From positions 186,001 to 250,000 of the forward strand of contig NZ_JAODOO010000002.1 in NCBI RefSeq assembly GCF_025398335.1: a DNA stretch of 64,000 nt. The letters are read 5' to 3'. Position 1 is the stretch's first letter. Each line of letters begins with the position of its first letter. A model generated the notes under the pieces. It was not told where the DNA came from. It ran no database searches and was given only the letters and a program-made list of their open reading frames with translations. Of this stretch, positions 8,040-15,288 are shown piece after piece. The position numbers and the translations under genes are program-made. The stretch comes from Clostridium sp. CX1 (GTDB taxonomy: Bacteria; Bacillota; Clostridia; Clostridiales; Clostridiaceae).

Positions 8040-9563
8040 CTATGCTGGTACTGATATTTTGATTTTTTTCTTACCTAATTTTTCAGCTTTAAAAACTTCA
8101 ATAAACATTTTAACTTCCTCATCTGGCATGCAGTTTCTTTTCCCATGAACCTGCCTTATCTCATCATCTTTTATTTCTACTGTATAGTAAGGTTTATCAG
8201 GTTCTGATATTTTCCTTAGAAGAAATATATTTGTTTCTCCCTTTGCATAAGGTTTAATATAGTTAGTTGCTACACAATGATTTAATGTCTTGCCCTCTAA
8301 TATTAATTCCTCTGTACCTTCAGCCGCTCTAATTACTAAATCCTTATATTTAAAGTAATATTTTTCATTTAATGCTCCTACACGTCTAGATATTTTTTCA
8401 TTTGATATTTTATCCGCTTTTACTTTAACTTGCTTCATTGTATTTTGATGGAGTTTATATACATCCTTTGGGTATAAAACATGATCTGAATTTAAATCCA
8501 TTTCTAAATCGATACAGTTTTCTATGTAGTCACTCCATGTAGTAGTTACAGAGCCTTTAGCTACATAATGTTTTTTATATTTTTCATACTGTTTTTCAAT
8601 ATATTTAACAGCCTTTCTCATTGAAGTGTATTTTAAAATATGTTTCAGCTTTTCAAAATAAAATTGGTATTCAATTTCTATCTCTTTAACCTCTTTAGGA
8701 GAAAGTATTGATTTATCTTTCACCTGCAATTGATATAAACTAAGAAAGAAAGGTGTTATATTTTTATTTGAATTTATAATGTCCTTTACATCTTTTCTAG
8801 GTAATCTAAGCACCTTAAATATGTCTTTACCTCTATAATTTAAGCAATTATGCATCTGTCCGCCTTTTATTTTAGTTTCAACTATATCCTTAAATCCCAT
8901 TTTGTATAGCTGCTCTAACCACGGATATTTTGTAAATTCATCAAATACTTTTACTGTGCTATGGTAGCCTTGAAGCAGCTCTTTAGGAATATATTGAAAC
9001 CTTGTATCCTTTGTGGCTTCTTCAATGCTTTCACGTGATATATAACACATTTTAGGAGCAAACCACCCTTGATTAAAGTCAAAGACGCTTTTTTTCTCGT
9101 CCCACCTTGCCCCTTGAAAATAACTGTTATTAAACTTTAGCATTTTACTCTTTTTATCTTCAAAGATATAAATTGCTTCAAGCAAGAATTCAGTTACTGG
9201 ATTTTTATAATCTGCTGTGTAGTCCCTTGACACATAATATCCCTTACAAACTACAGCACTAGGATTTTTTATGGATTTTTCAAAGTAATAGAAACAAGCA
9301 TCATTCCTGCAGTTTTTTCTACCATAGCGGCTTTGCTTTACCTGTAAATTCGCTCCACATTGTGGGCAAATTCCACTTGCATTATGCTTATAATTTTGAC
9401 TTAACTCATATTCTTTATGACACTTAGTACAATGCCCTTGGTAAATTCCATTTACCTTTTCAATAAATAAATATTCCCTTTCTCCAAACACTTCATCATC
9501 AACGAACTTTTCTATTTTCTCCGTTATTTCTTTAGAAATATGGCTGGTATATTCCTCATACAT
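8040..9563 (-). CDS. PcfJ-like protein
   Basis: The 507-residue product has an N-terminal zinc ribbon (CTKCHKEY and CPQCG, about residues 39-70) and a large helical middle. The C-terminal PcfJ-like signature includes LNHCVATNYIKPYAKGETNI, then FLLRKISEPDKPYYTVEI and HGKRNCMPDEEV. PcfJ was named from the pCF10 conjugative plasmid, and relatives are common in clostridial prophages. The biochemical role is unknown. It lies next to a PcfK-like gene, the same pairing as on plasmids and conjugative elements. Confidence 0.85.
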   Translation of the reverse strand: MYEEYTSHISKEITEKIEKFVDDEVFGEREYLFIEKVNGIYQGHCTKCHKEYELSQNYKHNASGICPQCGANLQVKQSRYGRKNCRNDACFYYFEKSIKNPSAVVCKGYYVSRDYTADYKNPVTEFLLEAIYIFEDKKSKMLKFNNSYFQGARWDEKKSVFDFNQGWFAPKMCYISRESIEEATKDTRFQYIPKELLQGYHSTVKVFDEFTKYPWLEQLYKMGFKDIVETKIKGGQMHNCLNYRGKDIFKVLRLPRKDVKDIINSNKNITPFFLSLYQLQVKDKSILSPKEVKEIEIEYQFYFEKLKHILKYTSMRKAVKYIEKQYEKYKKHYVAKGSVTTTWSDYIENCIDLEMDLNSDHVLYPKDVYKLHQNTMKQVKVKADKISNEKISRRVGALNEKYYFKYKDLVIRAAEGTEELILEGKTLNHCVATNYIKPYAKGETNIFLLRKISEPDKPYYTVEIKDDEIRQVHGKRNCMPDEEVKMFIEVFKAEKLGKKKIKISVPA

Positions 9564-9578
9564 TTAAATCACCTCACC

Positions 9579-9965
9579 TTATAGAAAATCTTCTAAACTC
9601 ACATCAAAATCTATATCTTTTTTAGGCTTCGGTTCTATATTTTCTACCGGTGCATGAGAAGGTTCTATCTCTGGAGTTATAGCCGCTTTGTCTACATTAT
9701 CCTTTATTCCAAAATACTTTAATACTATTTCAAAGCCTTCCTGGTCCGTAAGCATAGCTCTCCCATTAACCGCTTTCTTTCTTGCAACATTAGCCATCTC
9801 ATTAATGCTTTTTGCAATTGTCTTATCTTCAGCTAATATCTTTTCCGCTGCAGCTGGATATCTGTTAACATGCTGTAGTAAAAATTCTCCTATAGCTTTT
9901 ACATAAGGATCCTTAGTTTCTTTATTCATTTCAGTTTTTAACTTATTAATTGCTTTAACAATCAT
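9579..9965 (-). CDS. PcfK-like / AcrIIA9-family protein
   Basis: The segment EDKTIAKSINEMANVARKKA followed by LTDQEGFEIVLKYFGI matches the core of PcfK-like proteins (KTI...A.K.A...DE..F....Y). Databases now label part of this family as AcrIIA9 Cas9 inhibitors. The C-terminus is an acidic, Pro-rich tail ending DFDVSLEDFL. It is paired with the PcfJ-like gene 15 bases downstream. Anti-Cas9 activity was shown only for some relatives, and I infer it as a possibility here. The alternative is a replication or plasmid-maintenance role. Confidence 0.7.
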   Translation of the reverse strand: MIVKAINKLKTEMNKETKDPYVKAIGEFLLQHVNRYPAAAEKILAEDKTIAKSINEMANVARKKAVNGRAMLTDQEGFEIVLKYFGIKDNVDKAAITPEIEPSHAPVENIEPKPKKDIDFDVSLEDFL

Positions 9966-10057
9966 TCTTTTACACCTCTCTATTTTTAAGCAGAATTACC
10001 GCTCCTTAATAAACTTTCTTAATATGCTTGTCCTAACATTAACTATATAGACTACCC

Positions 10058-10447
10058 TTACAGTAACTTACCATCTCCAAGATAGCTTAATATTGTCTTT
10101 GAAGCTTCTTCCCATCCTCTGCAAACTACTGCGTAATACCCTTGTGAATTTAAAGCTTCTAACCAATGGTCCTGATTTTCTGTAGTACTGTTACCTTTTT
10201 TCTTTTTAAGCTCTATGTATAGTCCATAAAAGCCATTGCGTGCTACTGGCAGATGAATGTCTGGCACTCCTGCCTTTACCCCTTCAGCTTTTAATCTTTT
10301 GGCTGTAGTAATGCTTCTCTTCCCTCCATTAGGGATATGATACATAAGGGCTAACTCTGGATACTTTCCCTCTTCATACATAGCCCATCTGAATAGACAT
10401 ATTTGCTCTACGCTTTCACTTGGTACTGGCAGCTTACTTTTTCCCAT
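10058..10447 (-). CDS. VRR-NUC domain nuclease
   Basis: This 129-residue protein is a stand-alone VRR-NUC (PD-(D/E)xK) nuclease. The motifs are an N-terminal SVEQICLFRWAM helix, HIPNGGKRS, the catalytic GVPDIHLP Asp and the GLYIELKKKKG Glu-x-Lys. The same fold in phages and in FAN1 cuts branched DNA or acts as a Holliday-junction resolvase. It lies between the Rep gene and the PcfK gene, in line with a replication or recombination role. Start by AAGGAAGGG. Confidence 0.88.
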   Translation of the reverse strand: MGKSKLPVPSESVEQICLFRWAMYEEGKYPELALMYHIPNGGKRSITTAKRLKAEGVKAGVPDIHLPVARNGFYGLYIELKKKKGNSTTENQDHWLEALNSQGYYAVVCRGWEEASKTILSYLGDGKLL

Positions 10448-10510
10448 AATACCCTTCCTTTCTTCTTGTTGATAACTTGTGTATAACTTGTTAGTAATTT
10501 GTGTGTATCT

Positions 10511-11326
10511 TCATTCTAGTCTCCTCAATTTTAAATATATGGACCACCCTGTTATGTCGTTATATTCAGGTCTGAACCCATAATAATCATTTGTAAGAGT
10601 CCACCCAGGATATTTCTTTTCCCAATATGCTCTATCAGGCATTTCTTTACATATTCTTTCAACTTCTCTTTTGCTGTACCTATAATCATTAGTTCGAGAA
10701 TAAGGCTTTTTCAAATTCTGTGATGAACTCCATCGCTTTTTTCTATTAGTGAACTTTGTAAGATATCTACATAAAGCCTCAGCTCCATTTTCATCCGGCT
10801 GTAGTCTATCTGCATTTATATAACCTATTCTTTCACCTTTTTTTTGACCCTTTTGTTTTCTTTTAGACCAAAGCTCTTCTACGATATCTCTATCAAGACC
10901 GCCATTCATAAAAAGGTGATGATGTATTCTTACAGGCTTTTTTTCATCCTTTTCAGTGATGTATTCTGTCACAAGTATATACTTCAAAGGTTCTAAGCCT
11001 TCTTTTTTCCTTCTATAGCTGATTCTACGTAAATAGTTTGATATTTCTCTTTCAGCCTCTTCTAACGTTTCCGGTAAGAACTTGTCCTTATATGTTGCAG
11101 TAACATGTAAGTCTCTTTCATCAAAATTTGTATTGACAAGCTGTATAAAATATCTTTTAGCATTTTTATCATTCAGGTTCTTCTGCTTCGGTTCACTTTC
11201 TTTTCTCTTCTTAGATCTCTTACCTCTTCTGCTTGCTTCTTCTTGAGTCTTTGTATAAGTGTATATATCTACTTCTATATGGTTATCTCCACAATATATC
11301 TTTTTCTCCCTTGTGAAAGTCCTCAT
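10511..11326 (-). CDS. HUH-type replication initiator (Rep, ORF2/G2P-like)
   Basis: The protein shows the hallmarks of a rolling-circle Rep nuclease. A first motif strand is HVTATYKD (about 74-81). The metal-binding HUH motif is RIHHHLFMNGG (His135-137). The candidate catalytic Tyr is Tyr188 in ALCRYLTKF. The N-terminus is very basic. The 271-residue length fits the phage/plasmid Rep group with the ORF2/G2P-like domain. It should nick one strand at an origin and prime replication from the 3' end. No helicase or primase gene is seen in this part of the prophage. A 386-base leader upstream holds a candidate antisense RNA. Confidence 0.8.
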   Translation of the reverse strand: MRTFTREKKIYCGDNHIEVDIYTYTKTQEEASRRGKRSKKRKESEPKQKNLNDKNAKRYFIQLVNTNFDERDLHVTATYKDKFLPETLEEAEREISNYLRRISYRRKKEGLEPLKYILVTEYITEKDEKKPVRIHHHLFMNGGLDRDIVEELWSKRKQKGQKKGERIGYINADRLQPDENGAEALCRYLTKFTNRKKRWSSSQNLKKPYSRTNDYRYSKREVERICKEMPDRAYWEKKYPGWTLTNDYYGFRPEYNDITGWSIYLKLRRLE

Positions 11327-11534
11327 GTCTTTTCCTTCTTCTCCCTTCTATCAAGTAAGGAGTATATAATTTATAACCTATCCTATTCTTTTATATATTT
11401 ATATCTATCTCTATTATCTAGTTATAGATATTTTTAGATTATAAGTATTTTATAATATATATAATTAAATAGTATCGTTATAATATTAATACCCTATACA
11501 AGCCCTAAAAGCATTGATTTAAGTCCATATTTTA

Positions 11535-11564
11535 TTGACCTTCACCGCTTTAATTTGATATAAT
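11535..11564 (+). promoter_or_regulatory. Strong sigma-A promoter (extended -10) driving short RNA
   Basis: TTGACC at -35, an 18-base spacer and TATAAT at -10, with a TG one base before the -10. It points away from the Rep gene, against the surrounding leftward genes. No protein gene lies downstream on this strand before a terminator. Confidence 0.65.
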
Positions 11565-11570
11565 GGAGAT

Positions 11571-11652
11571 AGGATTTTTTTAAAAGCGATGAACTTTTAG
11601 GAAAACGCTTTACATCTATCTTCGCCGGATATATGTAAAGCGTTTTTGTTTA
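11571..11652 (+). ncRNA. Candidate short phage RNA, antisense to the Rep leader
   Basis: A consensus promoter is followed after about 30 bases by a perfect 14-bp terminator hairpin (AAAACGCTTTACAT arms, 11,602-11,646) and a T-rich end. This defines a transcript of about 75-80 bases. It holds only a four-codon frame. It would be complementary to the 5' leader of the leftward mRNA that includes Rep. AGCG near base 11,585 could also pair with CGCT in the left stem arm, so two folds are possible. The arrangement resembles antisense copy-number control in rolling-circle plasmids. No expression data. Confidence 0.5.
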
Positions 11653-11712
11653 CTACTTTTACTGCTTATAATAATCACATCAATTAATTGTTATCCTCCT
11701 GCTTGTCCAAAG

Positions 11713-11877
11713 TTATCTCTTATTAAAATCTTCTATGGTTAATATTTTTCCTGTGCTTCTATGAACGAAAGTATATTTTTTATTTTCTCTCTTAATCCTT
11801 AAATAATCATCTGAGTTATGTCCCTGTGCCTTTAATAACACCTTCTCATACATTGTTGGTCTTTTACCGCTTCTCAA
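11713..11877 (-). CDS. DUF6906-like small protein (54 aa)
   Basis: The product begins LRSGKRPTMYEKVLLKAQGH and ends with a RSTGKILTIEDF strand pattern. This fits the small DUF6906-type proteins common in Firmicutes phages (KxPT..qk..L...Gl........vn..tGei). The start is TTG with GGAAGTG upstream. It directly follows the Spo0E-like gene. Function unknown. Confidence 0.6.
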   Translation of the reverse strand: MRSGKRPTMYEKVLLKAQGHNSDDYLRIKRENKKYTFVHRSTGKILTIEDFNKR

Positions 11878-11894
11878 GTTTTCACTTCCTTTTT

Positions 11895-12053
11895 CTACGA
11901 ATTTTTTAATGCTGACATTTTTTTATACATTTCTTTATTTATCTCTAAATCTAACTCTTGGCTCTTAGCTACCTTTACTGGATTTGATAAATTGGATAAG
12001 TCTTCATCAAGACATATAATGACATAGAGTTCTTGTCTTAACTGTTCAAGCAT
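11895..12053 (-). CDS. Spo0E-family aspartyl phosphatase, phage-encoded (52 aa)
   Basis: The protein has the two-helix Spo0E layout. An N-terminal MLEQLRQELYVIICLDEDLS helix is followed by the signature SQELDLEIN (residues 31-39). Spo0E proteins remove phosphate from Spo0A and delay sporulation. The length (52 aa) is normal for this family. GGAGTG lies 8-9 bases before the ATG. It lies in the early leftward run close to the switch, so it may be expressed soon after infection or in the lysogen. The activity is inferred from the motif. Confidence 0.72.
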   Translation of the reverse strand: MLEQLRQELYVIICLDEDLSNLSNPVKVAKSQELDLEINKEMYKKMSALKNS

Positions 12054-12167
12054 GTCCAATCACTCCTTTTTTAGCTTTCTAATCCTTTACACTTTATCTG
12101 TTCTATTTTCAATTTAACTGCGTATAATAAACTGTGAAGTATTTGCATTTCACCGAAAAATAGTTTT

Positions 12168-12198
12168 TTATAAAAGGCTTCATTCAGCCTTCTATAAA
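12168..12198 (-). terminator. Hairpin between small early genes
   Basis: AAGGCT/AGCCTT arms extended by TATA/TATA pairing, followed on the minus strand by TTTTATAAAAAACTATTTTT. It probably trims or attenuates leftward transcription between the 58-aa gene and the Spo0E-like gene. Confidence 0.45.
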
Positions 12199-12207
12199 AA
12201 TTCCCTA

Positions 12208-12384
12208 TTAATCTTTCATTTTGATTTTTAAAATAGGCTCTAATGACTCTTTTGTTTCTTCAAGAAAATCAGCTATAAAATCAAGCTGTGAAGCTTCCTG
12301 AGAAAAACCTTCAATAATCACATCTATAACTTTATTCATAACTTCTAATTTTTTATTTTCAGTAACAACATTAATCTTATTCAT
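12208..12384 (-). CDS. Small phage protein, unknown (58 aa)
   Basis: A perfect AGGAGGTAA ribosome site precedes the ATG. The product (MNKINVVTENKKLEVMNKVI at the start) is helical and acidic, with ASQLDFIADFLEETKE in the second half. No family recognised. It is divergent from the neighbouring membrane-protein gene. Confidence 0.65.
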   Translation of the reverse strand: MNKINVVTENKKLEVMNKVIDVIIEGFSQEASQLDFIADFLEETKESLEPILKIKMKD

Positions 12385-12414
12385 AACTGTTACCTCCTAA
12401 GAGCTATCAACTTC

Positions 12415-12443
12415 TTGTACCCCCTTGTAGTTAATGCTAGAAT
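12415..12443 (+). promoter_or_regulatory. Promoter of the rightward membrane-protein gene
   Basis: TTGTAC, a 17-base spacer and TAGAAT with an upstream TG (extended -10). It lies 25 bases before the ATG of the only sizeable rightward gene in the early region, giving it transcription independent of the phage lytic promoter. Confidence 0.6.
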
Positions 12444-12467
12444 TCTGTTGAAAGGGGTGAATTTTAA

Positions 12468-13043
12468 ATGAACTTTAATTTTCTACAATCAGATACATTT
12501 AAAAATCTAACAGGTTTAGTCTCAATTGTAATAACCTATAGCGTTGCAAGATTTAACCTACAAACTCCACGCAAAGTGGAAGCTAAAAAACAACAACTAC
12601 AAAATGTGTACCTTCCATTATTTAAGCTAATTGAGCCACATATTTATAAAGATATCTCAAATGAATTCGCCTTAACTTTGGTAGAAAAAATGAATTCTTT
12701 TATAGATTCTTATTATGAATTCATAAACCCAAATTTAATACATATTTTTAGAAAGCTTGAAGCTAATGTCGTATTAAATAAAAATTTTTTTGAAGAATAT
12801 CAATCCTTTTGCTCTGTAGTTGATAAAGACTTTGAAAAACTAAGAAAGTCCTTATTCTTACCTACCAGAGGAATTATTTATAAGATTAACACTAGGCAAT
12901 TTCCTAAGGATACACAAACTCTAATAAGTGAAATAGCAAGACTCTTTCTTAGTTTAATTTCTAAAATTATTTTGCTTTTATCAACAGCCTTTGCTTTTGC
13001 TTTTATTACTAGTGTGATATCCAAACTAAAAGTGTTATTTTAA
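12468..13043 (+). CDS. Prophage membrane protein on opposite strand, cargo candidate
   Basis: The 191-residue product has an N-terminal membrane segment (about 14-31) and a C-terminal one (about 163-184, KIILLLSTAFAFAFITSVI). Between them lies a helical, charged domain of about 130 residues. AAAGGGGTG precedes the ATG. It runs against its neighbours from its own extended -10 promoter, the usual form of a gene expressed in the lysogen (moron). Its end overlaps that of a convergent small membrane-protein gene. No family recognised. Defence, exclusion or host-modifying roles are all possible. Confidence 0.75.
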   Translation: MNFNFLQSDTFKNLTGLVSIVITYSVARFNLQTPRKVEAKKQQLQNVYLPLFKLIEPHIYKDISNEFALTLVEKMNSFIDSYYEFINPNLIHIFRKLEANVVLNKNFFEEYQSFCSVVDKDFEKLRKSLFLPTRGIIYKINTRQFPKDTQTLISEIARLFLSLISKIILLLSTAFAFAFITSVISKLKVLF

Positions 13044-13198
13044 TCATCCACTGCAATTAAAGCAGCAAATATAACACAAGAAACTATTAAATACTTTCCT
13101 AAACCATCAACCGCATTAAATCCTAATACTGTACAAAGTGTAATATATACTACTAGATTAATTAGGTTCAATCCGATTAGTTTAAACAAATAGTACAT
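13040..13198 (-). CDS. Small two-helix membrane protein (52 aa)
   Basis: Two hydrophobic segments, about residues 4-26 and 33-50 (YLIVSCVIFAALIAV), fill nearly the whole product, which ends in two Asp residues. AGGGTG lies five bases before the ATG. Its stop codon overlaps that of the convergent membrane-protein gene. A holin-like or toxin-like role is conceivable, but no family is recognised. Confidence 0.6.
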   Translation of the reverse strand: MYYLFKLIGLNLINLVVYITLCTVLGFNAVDGLGKYLIVSCVIFAALIAVDD

Positions 13199-13253
13199 TT
13201 AATCACCCTATTCTCTCGTAAAATTTACTGGTTAACTTGGGCACTATTTAATA

Positions 13254-13487
13254 TTATGCTTGCTCCTGAAATGGTACTTCAGGAGCAACTACTTCCTTTT
13301 TTAATCTATCAAACAAACTAGAAAAAACTCTTTCTGTCTCTACATCATGTCCTGAAAGCCACAATAAGTATCTTTTATCTTCATCAGATAACTCTATGCC
13401 TTTAAAGTTTTCAGCAAGTCTAAAATACCTTTGCTTCTGCCATTCCCCAACATTGTTAAATTTATATTCAAATGTGTTTTCAAACAA
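13254..13487 (-). CDS. Phage protein, unknown (77 aa)
   Basis: The start is TTG preceded by AGAGGT. The product contains EWQKQRYFRLAENFKGIELS and reads as a small soluble helical protein. No family recognised. Confidence 0.55.
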   Translation of the reverse strand: MFENTFEYKFNNVGEWQKQRYFRLAENFKGIELSDEDKRYLLWLSGHDVETERVFSSLFDRLKKEVVAPEVPFQEQA

Positions 13488-13520
13488 CTTTATGACCTCT
13501 TTCCGCTTTCAAATTCTAAC

Positions 13521-13718
13521 CTAAATTGCTGCTTCTTCCTGCTTAAATGGCATTGTAAATATCCCTATATCCAGAGCGTTTTCTTTTATATACTTTTCTA
13601 CATCTTCATCTGTATATATCCCATATTCATTTAGGTATTTCCATGTTTGCTCTAGTCGCTCTCTTCTTGCTTCTGGGTTTTCTCTAAGCTCTTTACGAGT
13701 GTATTCCTTATATTCCAT
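13521..13718 (-). CDS. Phage protein, unknown (65 aa)
   Basis: A charged helical protein starting MEYKEYTRKELRENPEARRE, with an acidic middle (YTDEDVEKYIKENA). GGAGGGTAG precedes the ATG. It is part of the leftward early run. Confidence 0.6.
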   Translation of the reverse strand: MEYKEYTRKELRENPEARRERLEQTWKYLNEYGIYTDEDVEKYIKENALDIGIFTMPFKQEEAAI

Positions 13719-13728
13719 GGCTACCCTC

Positions 13729-13884
13729 CTAATTATTGTTTTGAATTTTTAACAAAATACTTTCAAATATTTCTTTATCATAAGTGAAAACTTCATAGTC
13801 ACCGTTCTCTTTCATTTCAGCAACTCTATCTTCCACAAGCTCTTTAATCCAATTTAATTCTTTTTCTTCAAAACTAATATTCAT
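13729..13884 (-). CDS. Phage protein, unknown (51 aa)
   Basis: A short acidic helical product (MNISFEEKELNWIKELVEDR and onward). The ribosome site is weak (AAGGGCG). The ATG is the first in frame. It ends just before the next gene's ribosome site. Confidence 0.5.
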   Translation of the reverse strand: MNISFEEKELNWIKELVEDRVAEMKENGDYEVFTYDKEIFESILLKIQNNN

Positions 13885-13988
13885 ATCATTATCGCCCTTC
13901 TCGCTAATTGGTATTTTGTGTATTCGTCCTTTATGTGGTAAAATCTTCTTGAGCCTGAACCATCCTCTAGTGATAGGAGGTGATACTA

Positions 13989-14159
13989 TTGAGTAAAGAA
14001 GAAATTGCTAAAGAACTTACACTTGCTGCTATAAATAACAAATTGATAACTGTTAACACAAGTAAATTTGACTCATACGTTGAGTATAGTGAAAAAGTTG
14101 CTGAGAATGTTGCCGCATTCTACAACAAACTTATGGAGCAATTAGATGTTAGAGAATAG
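13989..14159 (+). CDS. Small rightward phage protein (56 aa)
   Basis: A perfect AGGAGGTGA ribosome site stands before a TTG start. The product begins MSKEEIAKELTLAAINNKLI and is helical. It runs against its neighbours and its last 11 bases overlap the 3' end of the convergent 60-aa gene. No family recognised. Confidence 0.6.
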   Translation: MSKEEIAKELTLAAINNKLITVNTSKFDSYVEYSEKVAENVAAFYNKLMEQLDVRE

Positions 14160-14331
14160 CATTCAATAATTGTGCTACTTCACACATTGTTTCTATATTT
14201 TTTCTACATTGTTCAGGCTCGGTTTTCTTATTCTGTTTATTCCAGTCATCTAAGAGCTTAATGTTTTCCATTAAAATATCTACTACATTAACAAGTTTTT
14301 CTCTATTTTCTTTTGATACAGGTTTCACCAT
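14149..14331 (-). CDS. Small helical phage protein (60 aa)
   Basis: The start was moved to the ATG after GGGGGTG, two codons inside the longest frame. The product (MVKPVSKENREKLVNVVDIL and onward) is a helical hairpin type with two Cys near residues 43 and 51. Convergent overlap with the rightward gene. Confidence 0.6.
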   Translation of the reverse strand: MVKPVSKENREKLVNVVDILMENIKLLDDWNKQNKKTEPEQCRKNIETMCEVAQLLNAIL

Positions 14332-14381
14332 CTTCACCCCCTTCCGCTACCTTAATATCTATTCCTTACCACCTTCTTTCT

Positions 14382-14540
14382 CTAAGCTGGGTGCTTTGAA
14401 GTTTTATTATTTAACAGCTCATATCCCATAGCCATAATAAACATTGTGTTTTTCTGCTCTTCTGTTAACTTGCTGAATATTTCCGCCATTTCCTTTGCAT
14501 CTGCTTTTTTCTTTTGAAATGAAGATTTATTTTCTGACAT
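14382..14540 (-). CDS. First leftward gene of the switch, unknown (52 aa)
   Basis: AAGGAGGTGATAAG precedes the ATG, and the gene directly follows the leftward promoter of the operator block. This is the Cro-like position, but the product (MSENKSSFQKKKADAKEMAE and onward) shows no clear helix-turn-helix. It contains KLTEEQKNTMFIMAMGYELL, a segment found in small regulators of similar position. Role unknown. Confidence 0.65.
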   Translation of the reverse strand: MSENKSSFQKKKADAKEMAEIFSKLTEEQKNTMFIMAMGYELLNNKTSKHPA

Positions 14541-14562
14541 CTTATCACCTCCTTGTTTATTT

Positions 14563-14656
14563 ATCGGATTGTCTATATTATATTATAGATAATCTATAAA
14601 GTCAATATAGATTATTAAATTTTTATATAGACAATCCGATTTATTTATTTTATAAT
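14563..14656. promoter_or_regulatory. Divergent promoter/operator block of the lysogeny switch
   Basis: A perfect 16-bp inverted repeat ATCGGATTGTCTATAT / ATATAGACAATCCGAT (14,563-14,578 and 14,625-14,640) encloses a second inverted pair, ATAATCTATA / TATAGATTAT. The hexamer TATAGA or its complement occurs five times. The leftward promoter has TTGACT (14,605-14,600) and TATAAT (14,582-14,577) with a 17-base spacer. The rightward promoter has TAGACA (14,628-14,633) and TATAAT (14,651-14,656), also 17 bases apart. The repeats overlap both promoters, so the repressor would be expected to act on both. Confidence 0.85.
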
Positions 14657-14687
14657 TAAATCATCATTTATAGATGGGGGTGATAAA

Positions 14688-15272
14688 ATGAATGAAAATA
14701 GTTTCGATGATATTCGTGACAGAATACGTTATTTAAGAGAAGAAATTCTTAAAATTAAGCAAAATGAAATGTCTGTAAAGCTGGGTTTAAAACAAGGTTC
14801 TTTATCCGACATTGAAAGAAAAAAGACTAAAAATGTGACAGATAGAGTTATAAACGATATTTGCCGTGAATTTTTAGTCAATGAAGATTGGTTAAGATAT
14901 GGAACTAAGCCTATACTCATCGAAAATGACTCTACTATACTGGATGAACTAGCTTCAGAATATAAACTCAATCCAAGAGATATGAAATTCTTCCAAACTT
15001 ATTTAAATCTTACTCCAGAACAACGAGAAGCTCTAACGGAATTTTCTATTAACTTCGCTAATGCTGTAGCTAAAGATGAAACTGCAGCCACGAATACTGA
15101 AGAAACAGTAACTACTAAAGAATATAAATATAGTATTGTAGCTGAAGAGTCTGGGGAATACTTAGATGATTCCATAAGAGCAGAAGTAGAGGCGTTTACC
15201 GCTGAACTTCTAGCTACCAAAAAAGGGAAAATATCATCAGCTTTAGAGCAGCAAGACGAAAAATTAGCTTAA
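14688..15272 (+). CDS. CI-like phage repressor, XRE family
   Basis: An N-terminal XRE helix-turn-helix (about residues 8-65, with VKLGLKQGSLSDIERKK as recognition region) is joined to an acidic helical C-terminus. There is no S24 protease domain, so lifting of repression would need another route than RecA-driven self-cleavage. It is transcribed rightward from the operator block, divergent from the early genes. GGGGGTG precedes the ATG. The tail EVEAFTAELLATKKGKIS resembles other clostridial prophage repressors. Confidence 0.88.
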   Translation: MNENSFDDIRDRIRYLREEILKIKQNEMSVKLGLKQGSLSDIERKKTKNVTDRVINDICREFLVNEDWLRYGTKPILIENDSTILDELASEYKLNPRDMKFFQTYLNLTPEQREALTEFSINFANAVAKDETAATNTEETVTTKEYKYSIVAEESGEYLDDSIRAEVEAFTAELLATKKGKISSALEQQDEKLA

Positions 15273-15288
15273 AAGGAGGTATGTGCTA

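Larger units (their letters stand above)
11327..11712. other. Non-coding leader upstream of the Rep gene
   Basis: There is no credible protein gene here. The half nearest Rep is extremely AT-rich and could melt easily. The other half holds a plus-strand promoter, a short transcript region and a perfect 14-bp hairpin. It is a candidate for the phage origin and/or Rep control region. No iteron-like direct repeats were seen. Confidence 0.5.

Noticed and set aside
11602-11646. Only a leftward terminator before Rep
   Set aside because: The hairpin could work leftward too, but the strong promoter just upstream on the plus strand and the T-rich plus-strand end make a rightward short RNA the better reading.
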